NCBI GenBank assembly: GCA_964567045.1
Contig: CAZMLE010000034.1
Location: forward strand, 1 to 40,108
DNA from: JAFNGF01 sp964567045
GTDB lineage: Bacteria > Planctomycetota > Phycisphaerae > Sedimentisphaerales > Anaerobacaceae
Reading direction: 5' to 3'
DNA length: 40,108 nt
Positions 14,067-22,048 of this stretch are shown one piece after another. How positions within the stretch are numbered: the stretch's first letter is position 1; each line of letters starts with the position of its first letter. The translations under genes were made by a program, and so were the position numbers. Below the pieces are notes generated by a model that searched no databases, was not told the origin of the DNA, and saw nothing but the letters and a program-made list of their open reading frames with translations.

Positions 14067-15797
14067 ATGAGTGAAAATCTGTCCTCTCAAAAAGGTGACG
14101 ACGTCTCGATCGTTCTTTGCGGCCAGGCCGGCATGGGCATCCAGACTGTGGAGCGTTTCTTGACGCAGATATTCAAACTTTGCGGCTACCACGTTTTCGC
14201 CACAAAGGAGTATATGTCACGCATCCGGGGCGGTGCAAATTCAACTTCGATACGCGTATCATCAAAGGCGGTGCGGGCCTTGGTCGACCGAATCGACATT
14301 TTGATACCACTTGACAAGGGTGCCATCCCACACGTTCGCAGAAGAATTTCATCCAAGACCGTTATCCTGGCGGAGACTGCTGCTCTGGGCGATGATTTCG
14401 ACCGGAGTCAATACAATTGCATTGATGTCCCTTTCACCAGGATAGCTGTTGATATTGGAGACAAGATCTACTCAAACATAGTCGCGGTTGGAGCGATTGC
14501 CGGATTGTTTGGAATCGAATTGCAGTCAATCAACGAGTACATTAAACAATATTTCTCCGCCAAATCGCCGGATATTGTACAGAAGAATGTTCAGGCGGCA
14601 AAAGCCGGACACGAGCTGGGCAGCAATCTTGTCGGCTCCGGCAAGGTTGCCTTCTTGATCAGCCGGGATAGTCGAGTCAAGGACGAGATTCTTTTAAGCG
14701 GCGCCGAAGCTGTCGGTCTGGGAGCGATAGCCGGCGGCTGCAACTTTATATCTGCCTATCCGATGTCGCCTTCCACGCCGGTGCTTGTCTTTCTGGCCCA
14801 GCACGCAAAAGAATTCGGCATAATTGCGGAGCAGGCAGAGGACGAAATAGCCGCAATGAATATGGCTATTGGCGCCTGGTATGCCGGCGCAAGAGCTATG
14901 GCAAGCACATCCGGTGGTGGCTTTGCTCTTATGATAGAGGGGCTGAGCCTCTCGGCAATGCTGGAGATTCCCATCGTTGTACATCTTGCCCAGAGGCCGG
15001 GTCCGGCGACAGGTCTGCCTACCCGGACCGAACAGGCCGACCTTGAGCTTGCCCTTTATGCCGGACACGGCGAGTTCCCCAGGATAATCCTTGCTCCAGG
15101 GACGATTGAAGAAGCCTTTTATTTAACCAGCAGGGCGTTCAATCTGGCGGACAAATATCAGGTGCCGGTTTTCGTGCTGACCGACCAATATCTCATAGAC
15201 TCCTATTACAGTGTGGCCCCTTTTGACTTGTCGGGCGTGAAGGTTGACAAGCACATAGTTAAGACCGAGCAAGACTACCAGAGATACGAGCTGACGACTG
15301 ACGGCATTTCGCCCCGAGGCATCCCTGGCCATGGCAAAGGACTGGTTGTGGTAGACAGCGACGAGCACGACACGCAGGGTCACATCACGGAGGACCTGGA
15401 CTTGAGAGTCAGGATGGTTGATAAGCGGCTGAAGAAAAGGGAATCTTTCCAGAAAGAGACCATTGAGCCTGAGTTGATAGGGCCGGACGATTACAAAACG
15501 CTGGTAATATGTTGGGGCTCAAGCTATCATGCCGTTGTTGAGGCGGTGCGCAACTTAGCCCGCGATGATGTCGCGATATTGCATTTCAAGCAGGTGCATC
15601 CACTGCCCGAAAAGACGGCTGCTTATCTGCAAAAGGCCCGGAGAACTGTAATTGTCGAAGGCAATGCGACCGGCCAGTTAGCCAAGCAGATTAAACTCTA
15701 TACGGGAATTGACATCGATGACAGGATTTTGAAGTATAGCGGCCTGAGTTTCGCCGTCGAAGAGGTTGCCGATAGGTTGGCAGGTTTGCTGGATTAG
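14067..15797 (+). CDS. korA: 2-oxoacid:ferredoxin oxidoreductase, fused gamma-alpha subunit
   Basis: The larger subunit of a KorAB-type enzyme that oxidatively decarboxylates 2-oxoacids (probably 2-oxoglutarate) to the CoA ester, reducing ferredoxin. Residues 1-190 form the gamma domain ('CGQAGMGIQTVERFL', 'SRIRGGANSTSIRV'). The remainder is the alpha domain, with 'SAYPMSPSTPV', 'AEDEIAAMNMAIGAWYAG' and 'RPGPATGLPTRTEQADL'. ATG 14067 (M-S-E-N-L) is preferred over the GTG at 13977, because the extra 30 residues are not family-like; an AGGTGG site lies at 14050-14055. The beta subunit gene follows after 11 bp. No separate ferredoxin-type delta subunit is seen, as in other two-subunit enzymes. 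The substrate is inferred, not shown. Confidence 0.9.
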   Translation: MSENLSSQKGDDVSIVLCGQAGMGIQTVERFLTQIFKLCGYHVFATKEYMSRIRGGANSTSIRVSSKAVRALVDRIDILIPLDKGAIPHVRRRISSKTVILAETAALGDDFDRSQYNCIDVPFTRIAVDIGDKIYSNIVAVGAIAGLFGIELQSINEYIKQYFSAKSPDIVQKNVQAAKAGHELGSNLVGSGKVAFLISRDSRVKDEILLSGAEAVGLGAIAGGCNFISAYPMSPSTPVLVFLAQHAKEFGIIAEQAEDEIAAMNMAIGAWYAGARAMASTSGGGFALMIEGLSLSAMLEIPIVVHLAQRPGPATGLPTRTEQADLELALYAGHGEFPRIILAPGTIEEAFYLTSRAFNLADKYQVPVFVLTDQYLIDSYYSVAPFDLSGVKVDKHIVKTEQDYQRYELTTDGISPRGIPGHGKGLVVVDSDEHDTQGHITEDLDLRVRMVDKRLKKRESFQKETIEPELIGPDDYKTLVICWGSSYHAVVEAVRNLARDDVAILHFKQVHPLPEKTAAYLQKARRTVIVEGNATGQLAKQIKLYTGIDIDDRILKYSGLSFAVEEVADRLAGLLD

Positions 15798-15808
15798 GAT
15801 TATCGCTG

Positions 15809-16678
15809 ATGGATACTCGAGTTTTTGACATGGGTGATATTGATATAGCCTGGTGCCCAGGCTGTGGCAATTTCGGGATTCTGAACGCCTTGAAAAAAGC
15901 CCTTGCCGAGCTGGAAATTGAGCCGACAAATTTGGTGCATGTCTGCGGCATTGGGCAGGCGGCGAAGGCGCCGCATTATTTCAGGACGAATGTATTCAAT
16001 GGATTGCACGGCAGAGCTTTGCCGCCGGCGACAGCCATAAAAGCGGCCAATCCTTCACTGACGGTTATTGCCGAAAGCGGTGACGGCGATATGTACGGCG
16101 AGGGGGGCAACCATTTTTTGCACACGATACGTAGGAATCCGGATATTACCAATGTTGTGCACAATAATATGGTTTACGGGCTGACCAAGGGACAAGCCTC
16201 ACCGACGAGTCTGCGGGGGTTTCGCACGCCCGTACAGGTTGCCGGCGTATTCTTGGAGCCGTTTAATCCGCTTGCGGTAGCAATTGCGCTGGACGCCAGC
16301 TTCGTAGCCAGAGCTTACTCTGGAGACGTGCAGCAGACAAAAGAAATCCTCAAGAAAGCGATTACGCACAAAGGATATGCACTCGTTGATGTACTCCACC
16401 CATGTGTTTCGTATAATAAGCTCAGTACCTATCAGTGGTTCAAGGAACATACGTACTACCTGGACGATTCGCACGATCCGCGGGATAGAAACGAGGCTTT
16501 CAAAAAAGCGACCGAAACGGAGAAACTACCGCTTGGCGTTTTCTATATCAGCTCTGAAAAAGCAACTTTTGAAGAGAATACCGGCATCTACAAAGAAAAT
16601 GAGCGGCCCTTGTACGCGCGGAAGGTTGATATAGGGAGATTGGGGAGTCTGATCGAAAAATTCAGAACGTCGCTGTAA
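15809..16678 (+). CDS. korB: 2-oxoacid:ferredoxin oxidoreductase, beta subunit (thiamine diphosphate-binding)
   Basis: This 289-residue beta subunit partners the alpha-gamma protein encoded just upstream. It has 'WCPGCGNFGILNAL' and 'HVCGIGQAAKAPHYF' with cysteines for a [4Fe-4S] cluster, 'NGLHGRALPPATAIKAANP', and the thiamine-diphosphate/Mg motif 'GDGDMYGEGGNHFLH'. 'NNMVYGLTKGQASPT' completes the signature seen in KorB. A C-terminal cysteine in 'LHPCVSYN' is also typical. The enzyme delivers low-potential electrons to ferredoxin, which may feed the peroxide- and NO-reducing systems further along the cluster. That link is inference from co-location. Confidence 0.92.
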   Translation: MDTRVFDMGDIDIAWCPGCGNFGILNALKKALAELEIEPTNLVHVCGIGQAAKAPHYFRTNVFNGLHGRALPPATAIKAANPSLTVIAESGDGDMYGEGGNHFLHTIRRNPDITNVVHNNMVYGLTKGQASPTSLRGFRTPVQVAGVFLEPFNPLAVAIALDASFVARAYSGDVQQTKEILKKAITHKGYALVDVLHPCVSYNKLSTYQWFKEHTYYLDDSHDPRDRNEAFKKATETEKLPLGVFYISSEKATFEENTGIYKENERPLYARKVDIGRLGSLIEKFRTSL

Positions 16679-16756
16679 TACGCATTCAATTCGGATGCCC
16701 AGCCCTCTTAGAGCATTTGGCAGAAAATCGATAAGGATAAGGCAGATTTTGAACGG

Positions 16757-17617
16757 TTGCGCACGTTGAAAAGAGCGGTAGAGCAGCTAAGGCAGGTCTT
16801 AGAGAAGCTGTATGACAAATACAATCACCGGCGGTTCATACCGCCGGACCCTCTCCAATTCCTGTACAGATACTCAGACTTTGCCGACAGAGAGGTGGTT
16901 GGGTTTTTATCGGCTGCGCTTGCCTACGGGAGGGTAGAACAAATCGAAAAGAGCCTGAACGATCTTTTCGCCCGCATGGGCAAAAGCCCGTCTGTGTTTG
17001 TGCAAAACTTCGGCAAAGCTGGACGAGAAAGCCTGAAAAGTTTCAAGCATCGTTTCACGACCGGACAAGACATCTCGGATTTGCTGGAAATTTTGAAGCA
17101 GGTGCTTAATGACCAGGGCAGCATCGAGGCCTACTTTTTGCGGGGATACAGAGAGACAGACAGAAATATTATTCCAGCTTTATCCGAATTCTCTGAATCC
17201 CTTCTTGGAATTTATGCGAGAAAGCATGGTGACCGGGTCAGTCCGGGATTAAAGTTTTTGCTGGCAAGTCCATCGGGCAAAAGTGTGTGTAAAAGACTGA
17301 ACCTTTTTTTGCGTTGGATGGTACGTAATGATGAAGTCGATCCTGGCTTATGGAAGTCGGTCGACAGGGCTAAATTAGTTGTGCCCGTGGACGTCCATAT
17401 AGCCAGGTTGTGCAGGATGTTGCGGTTTTACGACCAAAAAACAGTTTCTTTAGCGACAGCGGTAAAAATAACGGAAAGGCTCGCAGAGATTGAGCCAAGC
17501 GACCCTGTAAAATATGACTTTGCACTGAGCCGGATAGGCATTATGAATGATTGTAACGGCAACTATCGGCGGCAGTGTAGAAACTGTGAACTATTCGGAT
17601 ATTGTTTTGCTGGTTAG
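16757..17617 (+). CDS. TIGR02757/DUF2400 family protein (HhH-GPD-like, candidate Fe-S protein)
   Basis: This 286-residue protein of the DUF2400 (TIGR02757) family has the family-typical 'PPDPLQFLYRY', 'REVVGFLSAALAYGRVEQI', 'FLRWMVRNDEVDPGLW' and 'VPVDVHIARLCRML' segments. The last recalls the VDxHVxR region of endonuclease III-like HhH-GPD glycosylases. The C-terminus ends in C266-x7-C274-x2-C277-x5-C283, close to the C-x6-C-x2-C-x5-C cluster loop of EndoIII/MutY. A DNA-repair or Fe-S role is therefore plausible but unproven. The start is TTG 16757. The frame stays open upstream to 16712 with protein-like sequence (DKDKADFER), so the true start could be an unusual codon further up. Confidence 0.75.
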   Translation: MRTLKRAVEQLRQVLEKLYDKYNHRRFIPPDPLQFLYRYSDFADREVVGFLSAALAYGRVEQIEKSLNDLFARMGKSPSVFVQNFGKAGRESLKSFKHRFTTGQDISDLLEILKQVLNDQGSIEAYFLRGYRETDRNIIPALSEFSESLLGIYARKHGDRVSPGLKFLLASPSGKSVCKRLNLFLRWMVRNDEVDPGLWKSVDRAKLVVPVDVHIARLCRMLRFYDQKTVSLATAVKITERLAEIEPSDPVKYDFALSRIGIMNDCNGNYRRQCRNCELFGYCFAG

Positions 17618-17619
17618 TC

Positions 17620-18045
17620 GTGACAAAAGACAAGGTAAAAATTCTGTTTCTTTGTACGGGCAACTCCTGCCGCAGCCAAATGGCAGAAGGCTGGGCCAGA
17701 CACTTAAAGGGTGATATTATTGAGGCGTACTCAGCCGGCGTCTGGCCGGTCGGCGTCCATCCCAGATCGATAGAGGTAATGGCAGAGGCAGGTGTAGATA
17801 TTTCCGGCCAGACCTCCAAGCATGTTGATGAGTTCCTCGGGACTGATTTTGATTTTGTGGTAACACTGTGCGACAATGCTAAACAGCAGTGTCCGGTATT
17901 TCCCGGCAAGGCCAAGCTAATTCACAAGGCCTTTGAAGATCCTGTTGCCGTGGCCGGTAGCGAAGAGCAAATCATGCACGCCTTTCGACGGACACGGGAT
18001 GACATAAAAGCATTTATAGAAACTCTGCCAGAAAGTCTGAAATAG
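17620..18045 (+). CDS. arsC: Thioredoxin-coupled arsenate reductase (LMW phosphatase fold)
   Basis: Reduces arsenate to arsenite using thioredoxin. The 141-residue protein has the phosphatase P-loop 'CTGNSCRS' (C12 to R18). Two relay cysteines, C84 and C91, lie in 'TLCDNAKQQCPVFPG' with the same six-residue spacing as the C82/C89 pair of the Staphylococcus pI258 enzyme. I chose GTG 17620, two bases after the preceding stop. A TTG at 17602 would add six unlikely residues and overlap. No ArsR or ArsB gene adjoins it, but an ArsP-type permease is encoded at 26271. Related phosphatases exist; the three-cysteine set argues for arsenate reductase. Confidence 0.9.
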   Translation: MTKDKVKILFLCTGNSCRSQMAEGWARHLKGDIIEAYSAGVWPVGVHPRSIEVMAEAGVDISGQTSKHVDEFLGTDFDFVVTLCDNAKQQCPVFPGKAKLIHKAFEDPVAVAGSEEQIMHAFRRTRDDIKAFIETLPESLK

Positions 18046-18057
18046 CAGGGATAAAAG

Positions 18058-19779
18058 ATGGATTCAGAGCAGTTAGAAAAATATAGCTCAGCGGTAACGC
18101 TTTCGGATATGGAGGTCTTTGTATTTCCGGAACTGGCGTACAGCCTGGTTTTGGCCAATATTATGAGTCCCCTCATCTGGCAATGGCGCCAGATAGACTG
18201 TTTCAAGAGCTTGCAGGGCAAGAGCAGCTACCGAAAACTAATGCGGCTCAGGCAGTTCATAATGGATGAATACGACTTCAACCTCGACCTGGAAACGTGG
18301 GGCCTTACCAGCAAAGCCAGAGAGCTGAAGCGGTTTGAGAAGTTCATCTCGCCGCAGGATATCGCCGCAACCAACGCACTTTTTGGTTACGAGGGGGACA
18401 AGTATTATTTTGATGTGGATATTCGCAGGCACTTCGGCCTGGATAAATATGATAGTGACATTATCCCGTACTGGAAGACCGAGACAGTCGAAGCGATGGA
18501 TGCGTTTCGGTTCAAAAAGGGCTACTCAAAACGGGCAGGGGAGTGTGTTTCGCTGTCGGCTCTATATGCCGCGGCAGCCTTTATCGTAGGCGGGGTGCCG
18601 TTAGAAGATATTTACATGATACTTACGCCGCTGCATTCGCAAAATTTCATCGATGTAAATGATGGAGTGTTGACAAACAACCGAAGGCTGGTCACCAAAG
18701 CTATGTGGTTCAACGGCACCGAAATTTCCGACAAAGCACAGCGTGCGCTGCGCAATGAGAACGTCACCATAGTGGCCCATTCGACCGGTTATGTGCACTG
18801 CTTTTACAACGAAGCGACAATGAATAAGGAGCTTTATCAGAGGTTCGCTGGCAGGCTGGCTTCGTATCTGACCGCAGATTTATCGCCCGGGGTCTTTACA
18901 AGTTTCCTGCGCAGTCGTCATCACTATCAGAAATACTTTCAGCTCTGCCGAGACTGCCATGGACAGGCACAGTTCTTAGAGGCGGAGGTCCTGTTTCACT
19001 ACGAGCACAGCAGCAATTATAGAATCGCCGACTCAACGCACGAAAAGCTACTGGCTGAGGTCTCGGACGAAGATTTTGTCCCGTACGAAATTCCCGGCAG
19101 AATTCGCTGCGATAAGCTTGATGAGTTTCTAAGGCAGCAGAAAATGGACATCCGGAATCCGCAAGGTAGGGCCGCTTTAGGGACGTTTATCGAGCCTGTT
19201 GTTCCCGACGCGCAGCGGTTTGTCCGAGAGTTGGCCGATTTTGTGCACATCGAAGCTAAGCTGCCGCCAATGGACAAAGATTTTGTGCCAGGCGTTCCTG
19301 CTCAAATCTCTACAGAGCAAAGTAGAGAACAGATAATCGACTATCTGCAGCAATTGCGCGCAAGCAATTCCACCGCCGACTTTGCGTTCTATGCATATCG
19401 TGACATGCAAACCTGCGATTGGACCCCGTTTGTCAAGGCAGCGGTGGAAAGAAACCCGGTCTCGATAGAGATGGCAAGCAATATGTCCGTCGAGCAGGCA
19501 TACGACTGGCTCAGTGGCCTGGCTAACGAGTCCATCTATCCTGATAAGCGCCTTGCCCAACCCGATGAGGTGGTAAACTATGGGCGGGGCGACGGAGTTG
19601 AGAAGGCCTTGTCGCTGGCAAACATAATCCGTCAGAGAAGTCCCGAACAAGATATTGAAATAATAGTAGAAGGCAATAACATCGGGCTGAAAGGACAAAA
19701 CGAGTATCACTTTTTGTCCGGCAAAGAGTTTGAAAAGCAGATTACAATCTGCCAAACCGGTCAGATAAATGTACTTTAA
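18058..19779 (+). CDS. Unrecognised 573-residue protein with a possible Cys-His-Asp triad
   Basis: I do not recognise this family. It has no signal peptide or membrane helix, so it should be cytoplasmic. The region 160-205 reads 'GECVSLSALYAAAAFIVGGVP', then 'LTPLHSQNFIDVNDG'. That is a cysteine (C163) starting a helix, followed by a histidine (H193) and aspartates (D199, D202), an order seen in transglutaminase-like and papain-like folds. A C-x2-C-H motif (297-301) is present but unlikely to bind c-type heme in the cytoplasm. The gene sits 12 bp after arsC and 26 bp before the flavodiiron protein gene, apparently in one operon. Co-location hints at a stress or maturation role, but none can be assigned. 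Confidence 0.7.
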   Translation: MDSEQLEKYSSAVTLSDMEVFVFPELAYSLVLANIMSPLIWQWRQIDCFKSLQGKSSYRKLMRLRQFIMDEYDFNLDLETWGLTSKARELKRFEKFISPQDIAATNALFGYEGDKYYFDVDIRRHFGLDKYDSDIIPYWKTETVEAMDAFRFKKGYSKRAGECVSLSALYAAAAFIVGGVPLEDIYMILTPLHSQNFIDVNDGVLTNNRRLVTKAMWFNGTEISDKAQRALRNENVTIVAHSTGYVHCFYNEATMNKELYQRFAGRLASYLTADLSPGVFTSFLRSRHHYQKYFQLCRDCHGQAQFLEAEVLFHYEHSSNYRIADSTHEKLLAEVSDEDFVPYEIPGRIRCDKLDEFLRQQKMDIRNPQGRAALGTFIEPVVPDAQRFVRELADFVHIEAKLPPMDKDFVPGVPAQISTEQSREQIIDYLQQLRASNSTADFAFYAYRDMQTCDWTPFVKAAVERNPVSIEMASNMSVEQAYDWLSGLANESIYPDKRLAQPDEVVNYGRGDGVEKALSLANIIRQRSPEQDIEIIVEGNNIGLKGQNEYHFLSGKEFEKQITICQTGQINVL

Positions 19780-19805
19780 CAACACAATATGAGAGCAAAT
19801 ACACT

Positions 19806-20987
19806 ATGGTAGTGGAACTTAAAAAGGGTGTTTATTGGGTTGGTGTAGTGGATTGGGGTATCCGTCACTTCCACGGATATGAGTTATCAACACATCGGGG
19901 AACCACTTACAACGCATATTTGATCATCGACCAGAAATCCGCCCTTGTAGATACTGTCTGGGGGCCATTCCAGAAAGAGTTTGTCGAGAATATTCGGCAG
20001 ATTATAGAGCCGAGCAAGATTGACTTTGTTATCGCCAATCATGCTGAGCCGGATCATTCGGGAAGTCTGCCGGAGATTATGCGGCTGGCTAAGAATGCCA
20101 CGCTTATCGTATCCAAGCGCGGGCGTGAAAGTATTGAAGGCCATTACCATCAAGCCTGGGACTTCAAGGCGGTACAAACCGGCGACAAGGTCAGTTTGGG
20201 CGGAAATGAGCTTGTTTTTGTCGAGGCGCCGATGCTCCATTGGCCGGATAGCATGTTTACCTACCTGACCGGGCAGAATATTCTGATGCCAAATGACGCA
20301 TTTGGCCAGCACTACGCAACGGCATTTCGCTTTAACGACCAGGTCAATGAGCAAGAGCTGTATGAAGAGGCGGTCAAATATTACGCCAATATCCTCACGC
20401 CGTTCAGTAACCTGGTGATCAAAAAGATCGACGAGGTTTTATCCTTGAAGTTGCCCGTCGATATTATTGCCCCGAGTCACGGCGTCATATGGCGGAAGGA
20501 CCCGTTACAAATAGTGAAGAAATACCAGCAGTGGGCGGCACAAAAGCCGGAGAAGAAAGCGGTGGTTCTCTATGATACGATGTGGCAGGCGACCCGGCGA
20601 ATGGCTGAGGCAATCGCAGATGGCCTGGCCGCCGAGGCAGTAGAACACAAACTCTTCCATACGGCTCTGGCGGATCGCAATGATGTTATAACCGAGATTT
20701 TTCAGGCAAAGGCTATTGTCGTTGGCTCGCCGACATTGAATAGGGGACTTTTACCCACGATCACGCCGATACTTGAAGATTTGAAAGGCCTGAGATTTCA
20801 GAATAAAATCGGCGCCGCCTTCGGCAGCTACGGCTGGAGCGGCGAGTCTGTAAAAATCATCGAGGAGCATTTCGGCAAGTGTGGTATACCCGTTGTGGCC
20901 GAGGGTGTGCTGGCCAAGTGGCAGCCATCGGCTGATGACCTTGCAAATTGTAAAAGCCTGGGCCGCAAGATTGCTGACGCCATGTAA
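19806..20987 (+). CDS. fprA: Flavodiiron protein (A-type flavoprotein; O2/NO reductase)
   Basis: Reduces O2 to water and/or NO to N2O, protecting anaerobes. The 393-residue protein has an N-terminal metallo-beta-lactamase-like diiron domain with all ligands present: H79-x-E81-x-D83-H84 ('NHAEPDHSG'), H145 ('MLHWPDS'), D164 ('NDAFGQH') and H225 ('PSHGVIW'). A C-terminal flavodoxin domain (about 253-393, 'VVLYDTMWQATRRMAEAI', 'VGSPTLNRGLLP', 'FGSYGWSGE') binds FMN. This is the two-domain class A form, which needs rubredoxin or a similar donor; no rubredoxin gene is seen in the window. It ends 223 bp before the Rrf2 regulator gene. Confidence 0.95.
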   Translation: MVVELKKGVYWVGVVDWGIRHFHGYELSTHRGTTYNAYLIIDQKSALVDTVWGPFQKEFVENIRQIIEPSKIDFVIANHAEPDHSGSLPEIMRLAKNATLIVSKRGRESIEGHYHQAWDFKAVQTGDKVSLGGNELVFVEAPMLHWPDSMFTYLTGQNILMPNDAFGQHYATAFRFNDQVNEQELYEEAVKYYANILTPFSNLVIKKIDEVLSLKLPVDIIAPSHGVIWRKDPLQIVKKYQQWAAQKPEKKAVVLYDTMWQATRRMAEAIADGLAAEAVEHKLFHTALADRNDVITEIFQAKAIVVGSPTLNRGLLPTITPILEDLKGLRFQNKIGAAFGSYGWSGESVKIIEEHFGKCGIPVVAEGVLAKWQPSADDLANCKSLGRKIADAM

Positions 20988-21099
20988 ACAGGGTTCGCAC
21001 CTTTGCGGACGGTCTTATAAGTGCAGGCTACTAAAGGTAGGCTTTAGGTAAACAAAAGGGGGAGTCCTGGGGGAATTTTGAAAAAAACACATTTTTTGC

Positions 21100-21128
21100 T
21101 TGAAAGTGCGAACAAATAGGACCATATT
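21100..21128 (+). promoter_or_regulatory. Putative promoter of the Rrf2 regulator gene
   Basis: TTGAAA (21100-21105) and CATATT (21123-21128) are 17 bp apart. The -10 box falls in the central spacer of the palindrome at 21116-21136, so a protein bound there would block RNA polymerase. Transcription would start about 75 bp before GTG 21211. Confidence 0.5.
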
Positions 21129-21136
21129 AGTCCTAT
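21116..21136. promoter_or_regulatory. Palindromic operator resembling an IscR type-1 site
   Basis: A perfect inverted repeat ATAGGAC-N7-GTCCTAT with spacer CATATTA. The GAC-N7-GTC core has the same spacing as the E. coli IscR type-1 consensus (GAC-TRWWWYA-GTC), and six of the seven spacer bases fit that consensus. It overlaps the putative -10 box and precedes a gene for an Rrf2/IscR-family regulator, so autorepression by the Fe-S form is a reasonable inference. Confidence 0.6.
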
Positions 21137-21210
21137 ATATACTGTAGTGGATGCCGATATTGGGTTGGGCGTCCCATTTAGCCTTTTTGTATTCAAGGAT
21201 TCAACAAAAA

Positions 21211-21642
21211 GTGGACATATTGAGGCGAGATACCGATTATGCCCTGCGGGCAATGGTTTATCTGGCCGGGCATTGTGGCAATTGGCCGGTTTCAGCCAGA
21301 GAAGTGGCCCAGCGCGCTGACATTCCCTATCAGCTTGCGTGCAAGCTGCTGCAGAAGCTCCACATCGCGAAACTGGTGAAAAGCTCGATGGGGCCGAAAG
21401 GCGGGTTCGAGCTGAGCCGGCAGCCGTCGGCAATAAGTGTTCTAAAGCTGGTAAAGGCGATTCAAGGCCGTTTGAGCTTAAATAGATGTCTGCTGAACGC
21501 CGACGCTTGCTCTTATCATCGCCAATGTCGTATAAGTAAAAAGTTAGCTGAGCTACAGCAGCAGATGGAGAGTTTTCTCAATAATGTCACGCTGGATGAG
21601 CTGGCAAAGAGTGGCAGTGTCAGGAAGCAAAAATTTCCGTAA
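21211..21642 (+). CDS. Rrf2/IscR-family iron-sulfur transcription regulator
   Basis: This 143-residue winged-helix regulator starts with the family-typical 'DILRRDTDYALRAMVYLA' and continues with 'SAREVAQRADIPYQLACKLLQKL' (recognition helix) and 'GPKGGFEL' (wing). Three cysteines, C93-x6-C100-x5-C106, fit the Fe-S ligand set of Rrf2 proteins; spacing differs slightly from IscR (x5/x5) and from Bacillus NsrR. GTG 21211 is chosen over ATG 21151 because it gives the standard Rrf2 N-terminus, with AAGGAT (21195-21200) upstream. It probably senses O2, NO or Fe-S status and controls itself and the cupin-HD-hcp genes downstream. Confidence 0.9.
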   Translation: MDILRRDTDYALRAMVYLAGHCGNWPVSAREVAQRADIPYQLACKLLQKLHIAKLVKSSMGPKGGFELSRQPSAISVLKLVKAIQGRLSLNRCLLNADACSYHRQCRISKKLAELQQQMESFLNNVTLDELAKSGSVRKQKFP

Positions 21643-21663
21643 ACACACTATGAGAGGTAAACA

Positions 21664-22014
21664 ATGGTCGCTGAAAAACCGAAGGCAGGCGTCTTGCGGG
21701 CTTGCGTGGGCAAGGGGCAAAATCTGGCGGCACTAGTCGAATACTCAGAGGATTCCATCGTCAGCAAGACAATAGTGGATAAACCGGCCAGCACTATTAC
21801 CTTGTTCGCCTTTGATAAAGGCCAGAAGCTGAGTGAGCATACATCGCCTTATGATGCCGTTGTTCAGATTCTCGATGGAAAAGCTCGGCTAACCATCGGC
21901 GGTAAAGATGTGGAAGTTGTTGCCGGGCAGATTGTCGTAATGCCGGCCAACGTGCCGCACGCTGTTTATGCCGATGAGAAATTCAAGATGTTGTTGACGA
22001 TGATTCGTGCTTAG
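21664..22014 (+). CDS. Small cupin-domain protein
   Basis: A 116-residue single-domain cupin. Motif 1 reads 'GQKLSEHTSPYDAVVQILDG' and motif 2 'AGQIVVMPANVPHAVYA'. Only one clear histidine lies in motif 1 and one in motif 2, so the metal site is reduced or unusual. The protein starts with ATG 21664, preceded by GAGAGG-like bases, and follows the Rrf2 gene by 21 bp. Such small cupins often sit beside hcp and stress genes in anaerobes, but their reaction is not established. Probably cotranscribed with the HD gene downstream. Confidence 0.85.
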   Translation: MVAEKPKAGVLRACVGKGQNLAALVEYSEDSIVSKTIVDKPASTITLFAFDKGQKLSEHTSPYDAVVQILDGKARLTIGGKDVEVVAGQIVVMPANVPHAVYADEKFKMLLTMIRA

Positions 22015-22048
22015 GCAAGGTCGATTCAGAAAAATCGGAGAGCGTAAG

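Noticed and set aside
18946..18960. C-x2-C-H heme motif in the 573-residue protein
   Set aside because: The protein has no signal peptide, so c-type heme attachment is not expected; the match is probably chance or a metal site.
20990..21010. Stem-like sequence after the flavodiiron gene as an intrinsic terminator
   Set aside because: The stem is imperfect and not followed by a T-run, so a terminator call is not supported.
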